Part shown: positions 25,312 to 33,386 of the stretch, piece by piece
Layout: every line of letters begins with the position of its first letter
How positions within the stretch are numbered: position 1 is the first letter of the stretch
Origin: Bacteroidota bacterium
GTDB taxonomy: Bacteria > Bacteroidota > Bacteroidia > B-17B0 > Aurantibacillaceae
DNA length: 64,000 bases
Reading direction: 5' to 3'
NCBI GenBank assembly: GCA_017303905.1
Contig: JAFLBH010000001.1
Span: forward strand, 434,001-498,000
Program-made: the position numbers and the translations under genes
Notes under the pieces: model-generated
Seen by the model: only the letters and a program-made list of their open reading frames with translations
Database searches by the model: none
What the model was told of the DNA's origin: nothing

Positions 25312-25572
25312 TTATGCTTGCGCAGGAACAACCGAAACGTACGATTTATCGTTTCTTTTCTTTCTGAAAACAACAGTACCGTCAGTTAACGCAAACAAAG
25401 TATGATCTTTACCCATACCTACGTTTTCGCCCGGATTATGCTTAGTTCCGCGCTGACGAACGATGATGTTTCCGGCGATACAAGTTTCGCCACCGAAAAT
25501 TTTAACGCCTAAGCGTTTGCTGTGTGATTCGCGACCGTTCTTTACTTTACCTTCGCCTTTTTTGTGTGCCAT
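25312..25572 (-). CDS. rpmA: 50S ribosomal protein L27
   Basis: L27 is a late-assembling large-subunit protein whose N-terminus reaches the peptidyl-transferase centre. The start [16 protein letters not shown], the [12 protein letters not shown] segment and the [24 protein letters not shown] core are diagnostic. The protein is 86 residues, the usual length. It follows rplU by 55 nt, the standard gene order, and is followed by a strong terminator. Confidence 0.98.
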   Translation of the reverse strand: MAHKKGEGKVKNGRESHSKRLGVKIFGGETCIAGNIIVRQRGTKHNPGENVGMGKDHTLFALTDGTVVFRKKRNDKSYVSVVPAQA

Positions 25573-25627
25573 TTTTTTTAGACTTTAAGAATTTAGATTT
25601 ACTAATCTATATTCGGTTATTAATCTT

Positions 25628-26101
25628 TTATTTTTTTGCGGTTTTCTTTGCAGCCGCTTTTTTAGCAGGAGCCTTTTTAGCAGGAGCTTTCTTCTCTGCT
25701 TTCGGAGCTGCTACTTCTTTTGTTTTTTTAGCAGGAGCTTCAACTTTAGCTTTCTTCTCAACTTTAATTTCGTCTTTTAAAGTTTCGCCCTTACCTAAAA
25801 TTCCTTGAACTAAGATTTGTGTGAAAGATTGACGGTGGTTGTTCCATTTCTGGTAACCTTTACGGCGTTTCTTTTTAAACACGAATACTTTGTCACCTTT
25901 ACGGTGCTCGATTACAGTGGCTGCTACTTTAGCGCCATCTACTGTTGGGTTACCTACTGAAATTTTACCGCCGTTGTCAATTAACAATACGCGATCAAAT
26001 TCCAATTTATCACCCTCATTAGCCTCAAGGCGGTGAACGTATACTTTATTTCCACGTTCCACTTTAAACTGTTGCCCGGCTATTTCTACAATTGCATACA
26101 T
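25628..26101 (-). CDS. rplU: 50S ribosomal protein L21 with Lys/Ala-rich C-terminal extension
   Basis: The first 103 residues are a normal L21 (MYAIVEIAGQQFKVERGNKVYV, then KRRKGYQKWNNHRQSFTQILV), which binds 23S rRNA near L20. The remaining 54 residues are an extension made mostly of Lys, Ala, Pro and Glu with repeated PAKKA units, similar in style to histone H1-like tails. Such tails on L21 occur in some Bacteroidota. The function of the tail is unknown; RNA or DNA binding is likely from its charge. Transcribed from a strong consensus promoter divergent from gmk. Confidence 0.97.
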   Translation of the reverse strand: MYAIVEIAGQQFKVERGNKVYVHRLEANEGDKLEFDRVLLIDNGGKISVGNPTVDGAKVAATVIEHRKGDKVFVFKKKRRKGYQKWNNHRQSFTQILVQGILGKGETLKDEIKVEKKAKVEAPAKKTKEVAAPKAEKKAPAKKAPAKKAAAKKTAKK

Positions 26102-26139
26102 GGGTTCTTTGTTTTTAATTAATTTTTAAATTGGGAGGG

Positions 26140-26170
26140 CAAATATAGCGCATTTAGCGTGAGTTACAAA
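26140..26170 (-). promoter_or_regulatory. Promoter of rplU-rpmA
   Basis: Minus-strand TTTG (26170-26167), 19 nt, TATATTTG (26147-26140) matches both elements of the Bacteroidota housekeeping promoter with ideal spacing. The predicted start near 26135 leaves a leader of about 34 nt. Confidence 0.75.
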
Positions 26171-26219
26171 CTTTTTTAACAATAATCGGGGTTTTGAACA
26201 ATTGGGCTGTTTTTTAGCG

Positions 26220-26227
26220 TATCTTTG
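26220..26227 (+). promoter_or_regulatory. -7 box TATCTTTG of gmk
   Basis: Full match to TAnnTTTG, ending 3 nt before ATG 26231, so the gmk mRNA would be leaderless. No -33 element at the usual spacing is clear; TTG occurs at 26202-26204 (15 nt) and TTTG at 26193-26196 (23 nt). Confidence 0.55.
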
Positions 26228-26230
26228 GGC

Positions 26231-26809
26231 ATGGAAACAGGAAAACTGGTTATTTTTTCAGCCCCCTCAGGATCTGGTAAAACCACTATTGTCAGACACT
26301 TACTAAAAGTAATGCCGGATAAATTAGCCTTTTCCATTTCTGCCACCAGTCGCCCTAAACGCGGCGTTGAAGAAAACGGCAAAGACTACCATTATTTATC
26401 TGGCGAGGAATTCAAGAAAAAAGTGGATGCCGGGGAGTTTTTAGAATGGGAAGAAGTATATGCCGGCGTGTATTACGGTACCCTCAAAAGTGAAGTAGAG
26501 CGTATTTGGGCCTCAGGAAAAAATGTGATTTTCGATATTGATGTAGAGGGTGGATTAAATTTAAAAAATCAATTTAAAGATAAGGCACTCGCGGTTTTTG
26601 TTATGCCGCCGAGTATAAAAATTTTAGAAGAAAGGTTACGGTCGAGAAGCACTGACAGTCCGGAAAGCATTGCGCGCCGGGTAGCAAAAGCAGAGAAAGA
26701 ATTGAAAACCGCTGAATTGTTTGACACATTTATTTTAAACGAGCATTTAGAAACTGCATTAGCAAAAGCCGAAAAAGTAGTCGGTGATTTTCTAAGCAAC
26801 ACCAAATAA
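26231..26809 (+). CDS. gmk: Guanylate kinase
   Basis: Guanylate kinase phosphorylates GMP to GDP with ATP. The P-loop is SAPSGSGKTT near the N-terminus, followed by the GMP-binding region SATSRPKRGVEENGKDYHYL and the EWEEVYAGVYYGTL segment. The FDIDVEGGLNL strand and RLRSRSTDSPESIARR lid are also clear. ATG 26231 is chosen over a TTG two codons upstream, which lies inside the -7 promoter box. It is divergent from rplU and ends in a shared terminator with the DUF5606 gene. Confidence 0.96.
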   Translation: METGKLVIFSAPSGSGKTTIVRHLLKVMPDKLAFSISATSRPKRGVEENGKDYHYLSGEEFKKKVDAGEFLEWEEVYAGVYYGTLKSEVERIWASGKNVIFDIDVEGGLNLKNQFKDKALAVFVMPPSIKILEERLRSRSTDSPESIARRVAKAEKELKTAELFDTFILNEHLETALAKAEKVVGDFLSNTK

Positions 26810-26835
26810 AAATCCCGCTCTAAGGCGGGATTTTT
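26808..26835. terminator. Bidirectional terminator between gmk and DUF5606 gene
   Basis: AAAAATCCCGC (26808-26818), 6-nt loop, GCGGGATTTTT (26825-26835). It is a perfect 11-bp stem with A and T runs on both flanks, between two convergent genes. Confidence 0.88.
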
Positions 26836-26855
26836 AATATATCTCATTCTTAAAA

Positions 26856-27395
26856 TTAAGCTGATCCTGTTTTACGAACACCCGCTGCTTTCTTAACGCC
26901 GGCACTTGTCTTAACATTTTTGCCTGTATCTTTTGTTGTTTTTGCCGCTACTTTCTTTGTTTCAGCTTTAACCACTTTTGTTTCTTCAGCAGCATCTTTC
27001 TTTTCTTCTTTCTCTTTCAGATTACCTGTAGTTTGAAGAATGGTATACCAGCTGAATAATTTACGCATATTGCTTACATAAACGCGCTCCTTATCGTAAT
27101 CCGGTAAAATTGATTTGAAGTAGGCTTCAATTTCTTTATCGTCGGCCTTGTGATTAACACAAGGTCCGCCTTTTTCCTTTTCGAAAATAGCTGTGATGAT
27201 TTCTTCGATAGGCTTATCTTCTCCTGTTGTATACATACCAATATCCGCCAATGTAGAAACTTTGGTAGAAGAATAAATATTGCTGCGCTTTTTATCGCTA
27301 AGCCCTTCAATGATAATTCCGTTTTTTGACTGGGCAATAATTTTATAAAGACCCGGTTGTCCTGAAATAGATATAATACCTGTTAAATCGATCAT
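26856..27395 (-). CDS. DUF5606-family protein with Lys/Ala/Thr-rich tail
   Basis: The first 120 residues match the Bacteroidota DUF5606 family: the start MIDLTGIISISGQPGLYKIIAQ, an IIEGLSDKKR turn, and the later DYDKERVYVSNMRKLFSWYTIL segment. The compact N-terminal part looks like a small beta barrel. The last 50 residues are a Lys-, Ala- and Thr-rich low-complexity tail. Function is unknown. It shares the style of its tail with L21 encoded nearby. Convergent with gmk. Confidence 0.8.
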   Translation of the reverse strand: MIDLTGIISISGQPGLYKIIAQSKNGIIIEGLSDKKRSNIYSSTKVSTLADIGMYTTGEDKPIEEIITAIFEKEKGGPCVNHKADDKEIEAYFKSILPDYDKERVYVSNMRKLFSWYTILQTTGNLKEKEEKKDAAEETKVVKAETKKVAAKTTKDTGKNVKTSAGVKKAAGVRKTGSA

Positions 27396-27428
27396 GTTGT
27401 AAAAATTGGATTACAAATGTAGTGTTTT

Positions 27429-28430
27429 TTACAGATTCTTAATGCGTTCGAATGAATTATCTATGTTTTTATACATTTTGCTAAAGAACTGAAAACGTTG
27501 CTTTTCGGCCACACCGCTAATTAATGTGCTTTTTTTAATGATGTTTTTAACCCAGTGCTCTGTTTCTTCACAAAACTCATGATTGTTTGTGGTTAATGAA
27601 TTAAGCGTGTTAAATGTGATGTAAGCATATCTGGCCGGACCCGTATTAATATAAATACAGTTAGTGCCTAATACAACCTCGCTGTTATACAATAATAAAT
27701 TTTCTTCTTTACTGCTTACTTCTTTTCGGCCCGACTCAGCGCACTTTTCTAAGTATTGAGCCATTGTGCGGATTTCTTCGATAATTTCTAATGCATCATT
27801 CTTGTTTTTAAATACACCGCTATCCACATAAAATTCAACTTGCTTTAAAACTGTATGAATTGTTTCATGAGTCCACACTTCAACGCTTGGAATTTTTTTG
27901 TATTCTTCCAATGCGCTCATGGCTAATTTTACCTGGTGTTCAGGAACAATGCCAAATTCAAATTTTTTTCCTTGATAATCCGGAACATTCAATACGCTTC
28001 GCTGCCAATAAAATAATTTGAACTGAGTAAGCTTATCCGAAAAAAACGAATAAAACAGCGGCACTTCTTCCGCTATGTATGTGATTTTTTTATCACCAAA
28101 TGATCCTATAGCCTTCACGTGCCCATAAATTCTATTTAAATATTTATCGAAGTTGTCTGCGCTATCCGTTAGTTTAGTATACGCAAAGGTTACTGTGTCT
28201 CCCAGATTAGAAAAAATACCGTCAATAGAAATATTGTACTTTTTAGTCAGCTTGTAAACTTCATCAATGCTTAAATCGGTTTCTCCGCGTATACGGCGAT
28301 AAGCACTGTCTGTACTAATTTCTAATAAGTCTGCTATTTCTTCCGCTAAACCAACATTTGGCGGTAAGCTTTCTTTTAACTTCTGAATGAAGTGTGTTTG
28401 AATCGGTAACGATTTCAACGTTTTTGCCAT
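27429..28430 (-). CDS. Helix-turn-helix protein, uncharacterised
   Basis: The N-terminal part (about 20-70) contains a helix-turn-helix of XRE style: LAEEIADLLEISTDSAYRRIRGETDLSIDEVYKLTKKYNIS. The remaining 260 residues are helical with several aromatic residues and no catalytic motif. Such proteins occur in Bacteroidota as single-domain-plus-effector regulators, but their targets are not known. On the minus strand a TTG, 18 nt, TACCTTTA arrangement upstream resembles a promoter. The gene stands alone between DUF5606 and the divergent 28.6 kb cassette. Confidence 0.7.
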   Translation of the reverse strand: MAKTLKSLPIQTHFIQKLKESLPPNVGLAEEIADLLEISTDSAYRRIRGETDLSIDEVYKLTKKYNISIDGIFSNLGDTVTFAYTKLTDSADNFDKYLNRIYGHVKAIGSFGDKKITYIAEEVPLFYSFFSDKLTQFKLFYWQRSVLNVPDYQGKKFEFGIVPEHQVKLAMSALEEYKKIPSVEVWTHETIHTVLKQVEFYVDSGVFKNKNDALEIIEEIRTMAQYLEKCAESGRKEVSSKEENLLLYNSEVVLGTNCIYINTGPARYAYITFNTLNSLTTNNHEFCEETEHWVKNIIKKSTLISGVAEKQRFQFFSKMYKNIDNSFERIKNL

Positions 28431-28619
28431 ATTAATTTTCGGGTGAATTAAGAATTAAAGGTATTGATTTTTGTGAAAAAGCAAGGAGGTTTTTATGGCA
28501 TTTGCAAAAATCGCAAAAGCCACGCAGAGCTGTGTCCATTTAGTTCACTTCATCGCAATAAACCCGCATTTACGATAGCGTTTGGCGCAAATCCTTTTCA
28601 GTAGGTCTTGATGCTGAGA

Positions 28620-28627
28620 TAGTTTTG
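28620..28627 (+). promoter_or_regulatory. -7 box TAGTTTTG of the 28.6 kb cassette
   Basis: Full match to TAnnTTTG, ending 4 nt before ATG 28632, which implies a leaderless first gene. No convincing -33 element lies 17-23 nt upstream. The rest of the 201-nt gap holds no gene that I can see. Confidence 0.45.
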
Positions 28628-28631
28628 GGGT

Positions 28632-29555
28632 ATGAAAATGAATGAAATAAATCAAAGAACAAAAGCAAAACACTCGCTCTGTTTTTTAGCAATCTCATTT
28701 GCTGTTGTAACATGTTTTAGTCAGACCACCACCTTAAAGTCGATACATAAAGACTTAACTGAAAAAGCATACATAGCAACACCTGCCTTAGGTACAGTTG
28801 AGCCAACCGTTTTTGAAGCAGGAATTATGCCAAGTAAATATTTCGATTTATATCAAAACAAAATTGGTGTGGCTGCCAACTTTCGTTTAATTATCCGAAT
28901 GCTAAACACACGCTCTTTACCCATTAATGCACCAAGTTATATGCCGGATGTAACTTTTTATTCTCTTCTAAACAAAAAAGATTCTTGTGCCAACATTGCA
29001 ATACTTACACTTGGCCATCACTCAAACGGACAAGATCATGCTTTCTACAACCCTGAAGGTGGGGTAAATCTTGTTAATGGAAACTTTTCTACAAACTACT
29101 TAAGGGCTGGAATTATAAAAAAGACATTTTCTAAAAAACACCAAAACACTACCTATTATAAAATCGCCATTGAACAACATTTAAACATTGATCGAAATGT
29201 TGAGTTAAATGGTAAATATGGATTCACGCGATTAAAGACGGGCATTAAATCTGTTAATAACAGTCTTAACCGATTTATTAAAAGAATAAAGGAAAACAAC
29301 TATGTGTCTGCAGAATTAAATACGGATTGGATTTTCGATAAGCTAATCGGAATAAAAGCAACAGACGCTTCAAAAAGACTTATCACCTCATTAACTCTTT
29401 CGTACAAACCTTCTTTTTGTAAAGACTTTTCTTTATTCGTGCAGAGTTATCGCGGACAAGATTATTATAATATTCATTTTGTAAAAACACTTTCGTTTGT
29501 GCGCTTTGGTTTAAGCGCAGAACCATCTGCCCTTATTAATGCTTTAAAATCATAA
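28632..29555 (+). CDS. Outer-membrane phospholipase A (PldA)-like protein
   Basis: After a signal peptide (about 1-30, ending VTCFSQ) the protein is rich in amphipathic beta strands. A GHHSNGQD motif puts His129 and Ser131 in the positions of the catalytic His142 and Ser144 of E. coli outer-membrane phospholipase A (HxSNG). Asn155 in STNYLRAG could be the third residue (Asn156 in E. coli). The C-terminal strands (SLFVQSYRGQDYYN...VRFGLSAEP) resemble the last OMPLA strands. OMPLA hydrolyses phospholipids in the outer leaflet. The match is by motif only. First gene of a compact plus-strand cassette; the next gene starts 3 nt later. Confidence 0.6.
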   Translation: MKMNEINQRTKAKHSLCFLAISFAVVTCFSQTTTLKSIHKDLTEKAYIATPALGTVEPTVFEAGIMPSKYFDLYQNKIGVAANFRLIIRMLNTRSLPINAPSYMPDVTFYSLLNKKDSCANIAILTLGHHSNGQDHAFYNPEGGVNLVNGNFSTNYLRAGIIKKTFSKKHQNTTYYKIAIEQHLNIDRNVELNGKYGFTRLKTGIKSVNNSLNRFIKRIKENNYVSAELNTDWIFDKLIGIKATDASKRLITSLTLSYKPSFCKDFSLFVQSYRGQDYYNIHFVKTLSFVRFGLSAEPSALINALKS

Positions 29556-29558
29556 TAT

Positions 29559-29870
29559 ATGCTTATTAAAATTGCTTTTACATCGCTCGCTGTTCTAACC
29601 TTTTTACCACAGACAGAAACAAACAGCCATTATAAAGACAGCGCCGTAATTGTTCGTCAGCAAGGCCCGGATAAAAAATATTTCAAAAGCTGCAAAGGAC
29701 AAAACATTATAATAATATATGATGAGAATTGGAAAATGAAAACCGTCTTTTTGGATGGAAAAATCAATGGTTCCCCATACGTTCCGGGATTTTTCGACAC
29801 GAAATGCCCAATTAACAAAAGTTTACTTAGAATGATTTCTAATGATTCACTAAAAGCAAAATCAAACTAA
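29559..29870 (+). CDS. Small exported protein of unknown function
   Basis: 103 residues with a hydrophobic N-terminus (about 3-18) that looks like a signal peptide without lipobox. The mature part has several beta-strand-like stretches, including IIIIYDENWKMKTVFLDG, and two Cys (CKG and TKCP) that could form a disulfide. I do not recognise it. It is packed 3 nt after the phospholipase-like gene and 11 nt before a lipoprotein gene. Confidence 0.55.
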   Translation: MLIKIAFTSLAVLTFLPQTETNSHYKDSAVIVRQQGPDKKYFKSCKGQNIIIIYDENWKMKTVFLDGKINGSPYVPGFFDTKCPINKSLLRMISNDSLKAKSN

Positions 29871-29881
29871 AAAAATAAATC

Positions 29882-30250
29882 ATGAAAAAACAACTACATT
29901 TTATTTTACTCTCTGCCCTAATTCTATCGTGCCAAAAAAACACGAAGGAACCGGCTAAAGAAAACACAGCACACGAACAACATGACAACGGAAATTATGG
30001 CCCCTACGGCAAATACAGCACGTGGAAAAGTATTGCCGGCGACAGCTCGTTTACCACAAACCTCACGTTACGCTGGTATCATGTACAAGCGGAATTGCCG
30101 TGTAATATTCATTATTATGAAATGAGTTATCCATTGTGGAACTGTTTCGATCAAGACTTTTCTGCAAGCGAATGTGTTTCGGTTAATGATACACTCATTA
30201 TTAAAGACAAGGACACAAACAAACAAGCCGTATTCATTAAACAAAAATAA
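29882..30250 (+). CDS. Small lipoprotein of unknown function
   Basis: 122 residues with a clear lipobox (LILSC at 13-17), then a polar Lys/Glu/His linker and a compact domain with several aromatic residues (YGPYGKYSTW, LRWYHVQAELPCNIHYYEM). Three further Cys in the mature part suggest disulfides. No family is recognised. Third gene of the 28.6-30.8 kb cassette; 3 nt precede the next small gene. Confidence 0.6.
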   Translation: MKKQLHFILLSALILSCQKNTKEPAKENTAHEQHDNGNYGPYGKYSTWKSIAGDSSFTTNLTLRWYHVQAELPCNIHYYEMSYPLWNCFDQDFSASECVSVNDTLIIKDKDTNKQAVFIKQK

Positions 30251-30253
30251 AAC

Positions 30254-30418
30254 ATGAAAACATCATCTATTAAAAAACTCGGAATAGGAATGTTGTTTAC
30301 TCTGATAACAATCGCAACTATAGTAGTAGTAAAAAACAATCTTAAAGTGATTAAACACGAATGCATTACAAACGCTACGAATGAAAACGAAGCTCTTTTT
30401 CTTTCAATATTTCACTAA
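30254..30418 (+). CDS. 54-residue single-span membrane peptide
   Basis: ATG 30254 opens a 54-codon frame ending TAA at 30416-30418. It has a basic N-terminus (MKTSSIKKLG), one hydrophobic helix (GIGMLFTLITIATIVVV) and a polar tail with one Cys. It starts 3 nt after the lipoprotein gene and ends 23 nt before the XRE regulator gene, on the same strand, so it fits the operon. No homologue is known to me. A non-translated spacer remains possible. Confidence 0.45.
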   Translation: MKTSSIKKLGIGMLFTLITIATIVVVKNNLKVIKHECITNATNENEALFLSIFH

Positions 30419-30441
30419 CAAAAAAAAACAAACACAAACCT

Positions 30442-30771
30442 ATGGAAACAAAAATCCACATCGGACAAATTATCCGAAACGCCGTAAAAAGCAAAAAAAT
30501 GACTGTAACATCTTTTGCGAGCAGCATCAATTGTACAACCCGCAACGTGTACAAAATTTTTGATAAAGAAAGTGTTGATACAGCCTTGCTTGAAAAAATC
30601 AGCCGCGCGCTTAATCAAAACTTTTTTGTACACTACTTAAACAAAGAAGATGTAGAAATGCTTTGTAAGGAGAGATCTTCCTCTCCTGCGTTAAGTACCG
30701 ATACCGGTGTTAAAACCAACCCTTATAAATTACACGAAACCATGCTTTCAAATGAGCGCCCAAGGATTTAA
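30442..30771 (+). CDS. XRE-type DNA-binding protein
   Basis: 109 residues. Residues about 7-65 form a small helical DNA-binding domain (IIRNAVKSKKMTVTSFASSINCTTRNVYKIFDKES), of the Cro/CI (XRE) type. The C-terminal 40 residues are polar and Ser/Pro/Thr rich. It closes the plus-strand cassette that starts with the phospholipase-like gene and may control it. Chromosomal XRE proteins of this size with such N-termini are common in Bacteroidota and are not phage-specific. Confidence 0.7.
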   Translation: METKIHIGQIIRNAVKSKKMTVTSFASSINCTTRNVYKIFDKESVDTALLEKISRALNQNFFVHYLNKEDVEMLCKERSSSPALSTDTGVKTNPYKLHETMLSNERPRI

Positions 30772-30858
30772 TGTTTTATGTTTTGTTTGCCTGAGCATTG
30801 AAAACAGAGGGTAAATTATGTTTTAATTTTAAAAGTTTTTTCGGATTTTAGCCATGTA

Positions 30859-32073
30859 ATGGCCCCCGACGACATTCGTTTAAACCCAACTGATCTTCAT
30901 GCTTTTTTAGAAAAGTACTTTTCGTATTATAATACACTCAATGGTCATAACAAAAACCTATTTGTTGAACGGCTTCTGATTTTTATTCGGTCAAAGCATT
31001 TTGTTTCACAAAAAAATCTTGAAGTAAACAACAAGGTAAAGGCCATCGTTTCCGCCTCTGCCGTTCAGCTTACCTTGGGATTAAAAGATTGGCAATTGGG
31101 ATATTTTGATACGATTATTTTATTTCCGGCCGACTTCAAAAATGAAATTAGCGGTTTGTACTTGAAGGGAGAAACCAATTTAACCGGGTTTGTTTCTTTC
31201 AGTTGGAAAAGCTTTATTGAAGGTTATCGTATTCCAAACGACAACATTAATTTAGGATTACACGAGTTTGCCCACGCCTTAAGGTTTAATGGAATTCGCG
31301 GCGAAAACAACGATTACTTCTTTGAAAATTATTTTTGGAAGTGGTATTGCTATGCTTATAAAGAATTTTACAAGTTGCAGAAAGGGCTGCCAAGCATTTT
31401 CCGCTCATACGGCGGGGCCAACATTAATGAATTTCTTAGCGTTGCCATTGAACATTTTTTCGAATCACCGCAACAATTCAAAAACAACGCTCCGGAGTTA
31501 TATTCGGCAACCGCTATTTTATTAAATCAAAAAACCGACGGAACTACTACGGAAATCAATGTCCGCGAAAAAGAGTTTGATTATTTAAAAAAGAAAGAAT
31601 CGATTAGCGCCTTTAATCCTGACATGAGCTTTTTTACCAGTCCGGGCGTTCAGTCGTCGTATATCTTTATTTTAATTGGAGCATTAACCATTCTTCAAAC
31701 AGGATTGTTTTCTTTTCCTTCTCTATTCGTTTTAGCCCTGTATGCAGGACTCATGCTCAAAAATGACTTCAAGTATGCGCGCTTTATGGTGGATGAAAAC
31801 GGAATCAAAATTTATAAGGGTTTTTTAGCTTTCCGTAACCGGAGTATCCGGCAGATTTCACTTTACCAGTTGGTAAATGTTGAGTTGGATGATGGGGGTA
31901 ATGACCAGACCGTTATATTTAACTATTTCGACAGCTTGCAAAACTTTTGCTCAGATACCACTAGCGTGAAAATGGATGACGAGGTTAAATTGCGCTTTAT
32001 TAACGAGTTGCGTAAAAACTTCGTATGGGTAATTGCCCCAAAATTAAATCCTATAAATACCTTATCTTCGTAA
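30859..32073 (+). CDS. MtfA-like zinc peptidase with C-terminal membrane helices and PH-like domain
   Basis: The first 250 residues resemble MtfA (M90-type zinc peptidase). The metal site is visible as HEFAH (His135, Glu136, His139) with Glu191 in NEFLSVAIEHFFESP as the third ligand. Two membrane helices follow at about 270-310, and a C-terminal soluble part (about 315-404) has a beta-rich, PH-like look (DENGIKIYKGFLAFRNRSIRQISLYQL). E. coli MtfA has only the peptidase domain, so this is an extended form. Substrate unknown. It precedes pepP by 16 nt. Confidence 0.8.
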   Translation: MAPDDIRLNPTDLHAFLEKYFSYYNTLNGHNKNLFVERLLIFIRSKHFVSQKNLEVNNKVKAIVSASAVQLTLGLKDWQLGYFDTIILFPADFKNEISGLYLKGETNLTGFVSFSWKSFIEGYRIPNDNINLGLHEFAHALRFNGIRGENNDYFFENYFWKWYCYAYKEFYKLQKGLPSIFRSYGGANINEFLSVAIEHFFESPQQFKNNAPELYSATAILLNQKTDGTTTEINVREKEFDYLKKKESISAFNPDMSFFTSPGVQSSYIFILIGALTILQTGLFSFPSLFVLALYAGLMLKNDFKYARFMVDENGIKIYKGFLAFRNRSIRQISLYQLVNVELDDGGNDQTVIFNYFDSLQNFCSDTTSVKMDDEVKLRFINELRKNFVWVIAPKLNPINTLSS

Positions 32074-32089
32074 TCAAAATTTCTACACC

Positions 32090-33382
32090 ATGAAATACGC
32101 GCCTATTAAAAACAATCTTTTTATAGAAAACAGAAACCGTTATCGCCAACATTTAAAGCCGGGCGCTATCAGTGTGTTTGTAAGCAACGATATTTTACCA
32201 ACAAACGCCGACGGAGCCATGGGGTTCCGACAAAACAGCGATTTGTTCTATTTAACCGGTGTTGATCAGGAAGACACCATCTTGGTTTTGTTTCCCGACG
32301 CTAAAGACAATAAAATGCGCGAAATTTTATTTGTTAAGGAAACTAGTGAGCTTATCGCTATTTGGGAAGGCGCTAAATTAACCAAAGAACAAGCCACGCA
32401 AACAAGTGGTATTGAAACCATATTTTGGTATCATGAATTTGAAAAGGTATTTAAAACCTTGATTTTTCAGGCCGAATTTGTATATCTAAACAGCAACGAG
32501 CATACACGCCGTTACATTGATACAGAAACTGCAGAAATGCGCTTTGCCAAGTGGATGAAAGAAAAGTTTCCGCTTCATAAAATTGAGCGCTCTGCCCCTA
32601 TCATGCATAAAATTCGCGCGATTAAGAGCACCTACGAAATCGAGCTTATTCAACAAGCTTGCGATATTACCGAGAAAGGATTCCGCCGTTTATTGAAATT
32701 TGTAAAGCCGGGTGTGTGGGAATATGAAATTGAAGCGGAATTAATTCACGAGTTTATCAGAAACAGAAGCCAGGGCTTTGCCTATGGGCCAATTATTGCA
32801 AGCGGACACAACGCTTGTGTTCTTCACTATGTGGAAAACAACAAACAATGTAAAGCCGGAGATGTTTTACTTTTAGATACTGCCGCAGAATATTCTAATT
32901 ACGCCAGTGATTTAACGCGTTGTATTCCGGTTAGCGGGAAATTCAGCAAACGTCAGAAAGCGGTTTATAATGCGGTGTTACGTGTTATGAAAGCCGCAAC
33001 CAAAATGCTTAAAGACGGCAATACCTTTGAGAAATATAACAAGGCTGTTGGGGAGTTAATGACGGAAGAACTTTTAAAATTAAAGCTTATCAAAGCCTCT
33101 GATGTAAAAAAGCAAAACCCTGCCTGGCCGGCTTATAAAAAATACTTCATGCACGGCACATCTCATTTCTTGGGATTAGATGTTCATGATGTTGGTTTCT
33201 TTAATGAACCTATGCGTCCGGGAATGGTATTTACGGTTGAACCGGGGATATATATTCCTGAAGAAAACCTGGGCATTCGTTTAGAGAATAATATTCTCAT
33301 TACAACAAAAGGTCAGGTTGACTTAATGAAAAATATTCCATTAGAGGCAGAAGAAATAGAAGACATCATGAACAGTAAATAA
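32090..33382 (+). CDS. pepP: Xaa-Pro aminopeptidase (aminopeptidase P)
   Basis: This M24 enzyme removes N-terminal residues that precede proline. The N-terminal domain (about 1-180) is a creatinase-like fold; the catalytic pita-bread domain follows. The metal ligands fit LLLDTAAEYSNYASDLTR (two Asp), MHGTSHFLGLDVHD (His), FTVEPGIY (Glu) and RLENNILIT (Glu). Length of 430 residues is normal. It follows the MtfA-like gene by 16 nt; a TATCTTCG box in the end of that gene (32063-32070) may be its own promoter. A terminator follows. Confidence 0.93.
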   Translation: MKYAPIKNNLFIENRNRYRQHLKPGAISVFVSNDILPTNADGAMGFRQNSDLFYLTGVDQEDTILVLFPDAKDNKMREILFVKETSELIAIWEGAKLTKEQATQTSGIETIFWYHEFEKVFKTLIFQAEFVYLNSNEHTRRYIDTETAEMRFAKWMKEKFPLHKIERSAPIMHKIRAIKSTYEIELIQQACDITEKGFRRLLKFVKPGVWEYEIEAELIHEFIRNRSQGFAYGPIIASGHNACVLHYVENNKQCKAGDVLLLDTAAEYSNYASDLTRCIPVSGKFSKRQKAVYNAVLRVMKAATKMLKDGNTFEKYNKAVGELMTEELLKLKLIKASDVKKQNPAWPAYKKYFMHGTSHFLGLDVHDVGFFNEPMRPGMVFTVEPGIYIPEENLGIRLENNILITTKGQVDLMKNIPLEAEEIEDIMNSK

Positions 33383-33386
33383 AAAC

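Noticed and set aside
28116..28121. CACGTG in the HTH protein gene
   Set aside because: Flanking bases do not resemble parS.
30019..30024. CACGTG in the small lipoprotein gene (right half GTGGAAAA)
   Set aside because: The left half TACAGCAC has too many mismatches to parS; single half site is expected by chance.
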